A stretch of 64,000 bases of DNA, taken from the NCBI GenBank assembly GCA_029891385.1, contig CM057226.1, positions 10,223,225-10,287,224 on the forward strand. Reading direction: 5' to 3'. The notes under the pieces were generated by a model that was not told where the DNA came from, did not search any database, and was given only the letters and a program-made list of their open reading frames with translations. Below, one piece after another: positions 60,066 through 64,000 of the stretch (position 1 is the first letter of the stretch; every line of letters begins with the position of its first letter). The DNA comes from Erythroxylum novogranatense (lineage: Eukaryota > Streptophyta > Magnoliopsida > Malpighiales > Erythroxylaceae). The position numbers were made by a program, and so were the translations under genes.

Positions 60066-63000
60066 TGGTTCACTTCCAAGGAAGTTTCTTCTAAGCAATC
60101 ATTTTGGACGAAGAAAAGTAAGCAAAAACCCCACCAATTTTATGCCTAGGATTTTGGGTTATGGAATGTGTACTATTATCTTTTTTGATGTGACGTACAA
60201 AAGCAAAAACAAAATTAAAACAGCACAAGTGAGATTGGGTTTAATTCTCTTAATTCTAAAGAAGTTTTTGTTCCAAAACTCTTTTGATTGCTTTCTTTTT
60301 CCCTTAAAGTGATAATTAAACTTACAATTAAAGGATCTTTCGATTTTGAGTGATTAGATATCAAATTTAAGTTTGACAAAATACTAGAATCAGTTACTCG
60401 TTTAATATATATTAATAAATTTACAATTATATTAACACATTAAATAAATCATTAAATATATATAATTACTTATTAATTATATATTTTAAATAAATTATAT
60501 AATAAATCAAATAAATTTTTGATATCTAATTATAAATTTATTAGTCCTAAAATGCTTTTAGTATAATTATATAATATAATTTTAGAAGGCAAATCTTGAA
60601 GTAAGTGATAAAGGTACTCTTTTTAACCATAATATCATATGTTCAAGTTATATAATAGTCTCTTTGTAAAATATAAAAGAAAGTTGCGTATAATTGAGAA
60701 TGTTCTATGGAAATTTTGCAATTGATTTATTTTTAGTTTATATACTCTTTCTATGCTATTGTGTGTTCTGTTCTTGGGTGATTTGATAACTGAACATTCC
60801 TCTAGTTTGATCATTTATTAAGAGCAATTTAGCAGCTGATTTTTCTTTTTGTGTTTGATTGATTGTGTAGAATCTTTGGAGCTACCTATTCTATATCTCT
60901 TGAACAACAATAATGGGTTGTGTAGGAGTTTTGTGGCTATTGATAGTGGTGGTTGTGTGAGAAAAATTTCAGCAGCTGTTGTAGTTATTGCAGCCCCGAT
61001 ATTTGTATCGTTTCGGTGAAGAAATGTTTACAATTGTTGACCATTTGTTTGCTGTTGTGTATGTGATGTTACGGTGATAATACTAAAAGATTACAGTGAT
61101 AAAGCAAACACACGCAAGGGGGAGTGAGGGGTGGGGAGAGAATTGTGTGTGACAAAAAAATTTCGCAAGTTACTTTCAATTCGTATAAAAATAGGGGTTG
61201 TTAAAAATTAAAACAATAGGAGTTTGTCAGACAATAGTATATGACAAGAGCCTATTAAAGTATGGGTCATGTTAAAACAATAAAAAGGACGCCTATTAGA
61301 AAGAAAGGAACCGTCAACAAGTCAAAAACAGAAGGAACCTATTATAAAAGTAAAGGAGCCTCTTGCTGAAACGAACACACACATAATATAATGTGAAAAT
61401 ATAAAAGATAGATAGAGAGAGACATTGACGGGGGTTGAAGCATTTTTCGGGAGAAACCTATGGATGTTAGTTTGGAGGTGATATTGACGCTGACGATCCG
61501 GGCTAAGTTTGTGTATAAATAATCAAATTTTCGTTATTGTTTAGTTAGATGTGTATGAATCCATTGGGTATTGTGAAAAGATGATTTTAATACATTCATT
61601 GAATCGTTCATTTTCAAACTCATTGTTAAAATTTCGATATAATTCGTAATTGTTATGTTAAAATTCATGTGTAACGACTAATAATTTGTAATCATTAGAG
61701 ATAATATGACTTAGGTTAAATGACGCATTGTAGTTGTTGCCGTGATTAATTAGTTTTTCTAATTCACAGTGCTACCTCTTAATTAAATCTAGAGATCATA
61801 TCGTATGTTATTTGGAGGTTATGTTTAATTAACGATTGTATTTTGATTAAACATTACCTGATGGAAAACTCGGATTAATTGTTAACTCACGATTAATAGT
61901 TGCTAAGAGAGGTTAGAAAACAACAAATCCAAGAAATATGTTTAATTAGGATGTAGGTTGAGAATGAACCAAAGAACCGGATCTCTACTAAATTCTCCAC
62001 TTTTATCAATTTTTTTCATATTTTTTTAAATTTATTTTCATTACGTCAGTTTGATTTTATTTTCTTATTCAAAATCCAAACCTTCTTTTTTCCTAAACAT
62101 CAATTAATTTTATTTCAACAACTTTTCACACACTCTCTATAGGATTGACATCGACTCACCATTGCTATATTAGTAATCTAGTTATTTTATTTTAACAGCG
62201 TTATAACGCACTATCACTAACATTTTTTTACTATTATATTGTTTAATCACTACCTAATCAATGGGACCAATAAAAAGAAATGTAGCACAATAGCACGATA
62301 ACTATTATTAATTAAGGAGATTTTAATTAATCAGCACATGACATTAGTTAAATAATTCTATATAGCAAACTGGCCATGTGAAAAGTATGACCTGCCCATA
62401 ATCCTTTGCCTAATATGGACGAACCTTAAAAATAATCAGACTGCCTAACAAAACAACAAGAAGATTTGATAAAATCATGAAAAGATTACAAGAATTGTAG
62501 GTTTCTTTTTCTTTTTGTTTCTTGGTATGCATGGAAAACCCCACTTAAACGTGCTTAGAAAGGAAAGTGACATAGCGATTGTGTCTTTGTTTGAACCAAC
62601 AGGCTTTTCCTTCTTTTGTAAACTGTTCAGCATATTATTTACTATTAGACTTGGGAAACTATGTAGTTTGCATATCTGAATAGCAATTGTTTTCAGTTTA
62701 ACACAGTAGCACGACACTCAAAGAATCTTGTCCACATATTTGTTTAAACCCTAGTTAAGCGGACAAGGATCTGTTTCGTCTTCTATGATTTGGTATTGGT
62801 CCTATGAGATTGTGATCGTACATCAACAGTTGAGTCCTCGCTTGATATATGAAAATAGGTTAAGAAGATACATGGATCCAAAAACTCAGAGTTTATACTA
62901 ACTTTCAATTATATTTAAAATTTTAAATTTATTTATTAGATTGAATTTGATTTTTTTATGAGAACTTAGTTCAATTTTAATTCCAAGAAGTTCATATTAA

Positions 63001-63600
63001 TTTATTAAAAAACTTTATAATTGACCAAATTTAATAATATTTTGATCTAAATTTCAATTTTATAAAATATGATAATTATAAAGTAACAATTTCAATATCT
63101 ATTAGTTCTAATAATTGATGGCAGATTGAAGTCTTCTTTGATTTGAGTTTAAGATCTTCCAGATATTTGGTGACAAATGTCTGAATTTGGGTCTTACTAC
63201 TCCACGATCCTGGAATCTTGCAGACATTTGATAGCTACCAGCCAATAAACCTCAGTATACCATGTCTCATGCACAACTCCTGATATTTTCTGATGTCACT
63301 GCTGATGGAGGAGAGTGGAGATTGTCCTAGAGGTAATTAGCTTCTTTACAAGTTTGCATCAACTCACGTATCCTTTTCTCATGCTACTAAAAGTCCAATT
63401 TCTTCTTCCTTTTTCGGCTTACTTCTGCGGCAAATCTTCACATCAGTTCACGAAAAGTAATCACCTATCAACTTACAAGTTGCAATCTGTTCCAAGTTTT
63501 CAGAAAATTTACTCAATAATTCAGAAATCGAGCTCCTGATGAAGCACAAATACATAGAATTGATGACCTTTACAAAGGCAGGCATAAAAGGTGTCCTTAT
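60066..63600. other. Intergenic, with unassigned exon-like sequence near 63120-63560
   Basis: From 60066 to 63100 I see only AT-rich sequence, with no gene and no RNA gene. At 63120-63560 base composition becomes balanced; the minus strand has short readings such as SSISSDIRKYQELCMRHGIL and SISELLSKFSENLEQIATCK broken by stops, and the plus strand has an open frame at 63315-63539. I could not connect either to a family. It may be a decayed gene or transposon piece. Confidence 0.35.
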
Positions 63601-63888
63601 TGTTAAGTGATCGTTTTATCGTTTTATCACAAAAATTTAAACTGTTGTGTAAGACCAACTTAGTTGATTTTATATATTCATTAACACATTTCTTCAAGTG
63701 AAAGCCCTTTAGGCTTGAAACTTATACAGGCTCACTTTACCTTGTATTGAATAATAGGTGAATGGTAGGATTTAAATTCACGACCACTTGATCATAAAGG
63801 CTCTAATACTATGTTAAGAAATAGTTTAACCACAACAACTTAAGCTGTTGTGTGAGGCCAACTTATTAGTTTTATATATTCACTAACA
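63601..63888 (-). mobile_element. TRIM/SMART-type miniature LTR retrotransposon
   Basis: Only 288 bp. Direct repeats 63601-63686 (86 bp) and 63812-63888 (77 bp) read, on the minus strand, TGTTAATGAATATATAAAA / TGTTAGTGAATATATAAAA at the start and end in TTAACA. The TAGTATTAGAGCC next to the right repeat is a decayed iMet PBS (TGGTATCAGAGCC), and a GGGCTTTCACTTGAAG stretch precedes the left repeat where a PPT should be. Flanks CTTAT and CTCAT form a 5-bp TSD with one change. Such elements (SMART, under 300 bp) have been described in plants. It has no coding capacity. Confidence 0.8.
63799..63811 (-). other. TRIM primer binding site
   Basis: On the minus strand TAGTATTAGAGCC directly follows the LTR end TTAACA; it differs from the iMet PBS TGGTATCAGAGCC at two positions. 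Confidence 0.7.
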
Positions 63889-64000
63889 CTCATCATACAC
63901 AACTATAATTACGTGCTTAACTTGGAAAGTACACATAGGCAACTCTTAATCCTCAGTATCAGTTCCATTAGCTCAAGCCAAGCATAAACTTCCACTCACA

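Overview
The window looks like nuclear DNA from a dicot plant. It is AT-rich and gene-poor, with two intact protein genes among nested plant retrotransposons (Ty3/Gypsy Athila, a LARD-type element, Ty1/Copia SIRE and a second Copia element), a CACTA DNA transposon, MITE-like repeats, a SINE and a very short TRIM/SMART-like LTR element. The species cannot be fixed from the sequence. All identifications come from reading motifs and comparing repeats within the window; no database search was run.

Layout. Bases 1-27557 are one large nest. The host is a minus-strand Athila retrotransposon whose 5' LTR lies at right (about 26279-27557) and whose 3' LTR remnant lies at left (1448-1780). A plus-strand LTR from another Gypsy element (1-1447) interrupts the left LTR. 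A complete minus-strand element with 4.3-kb LTRs and a noncoding 3.4-kb interior (5387-17356, TSD CTATT) splits the Athila integrase. A 4.06-kb CACTA element (22215-26275, TSD TAT) sits between the Athila PBS and its 5' LTR, and carries fragments of at least three host genes (ILR3/bHLH115-type bHLH, reticulon-like, HMGB-like), all on its minus strand.

Bases 27558-32218 are mostly unique and hold a small gene for a putative secreted peptide precursor (30005-30367, +). Bases 32219-40620 are a decayed plus-strand SIRE-type Copia element with a 3' extra ORF. Bases 43666-50545 are a decayed minus-strand Copia element with about 0.5-kb LTRs. From 50546 to the end the DNA is AT-rich and contains MITE-like copies, at least five copies of an AT-rich dispersed repeat, and the best gene of the window: an intronless VQ-motif protein of the JAV1/VQ22 type (57027-57791, +) with a TATA box, two G-boxes, W-box cores and a seven-codon uORF ending three bases before its start. 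A SINE-like element (58578-58813, -) and a 288-bp TRIM/SMART-like element (63601-63888, -) follow.

The two real genes are unrelated in position, but both plausibly belong to defence or stress signalling. The rest is a record of transposition: Athila and the two Copia elements are old and full of stops, whereas the LARD-like element has almost identical LTRs and is probably recent.
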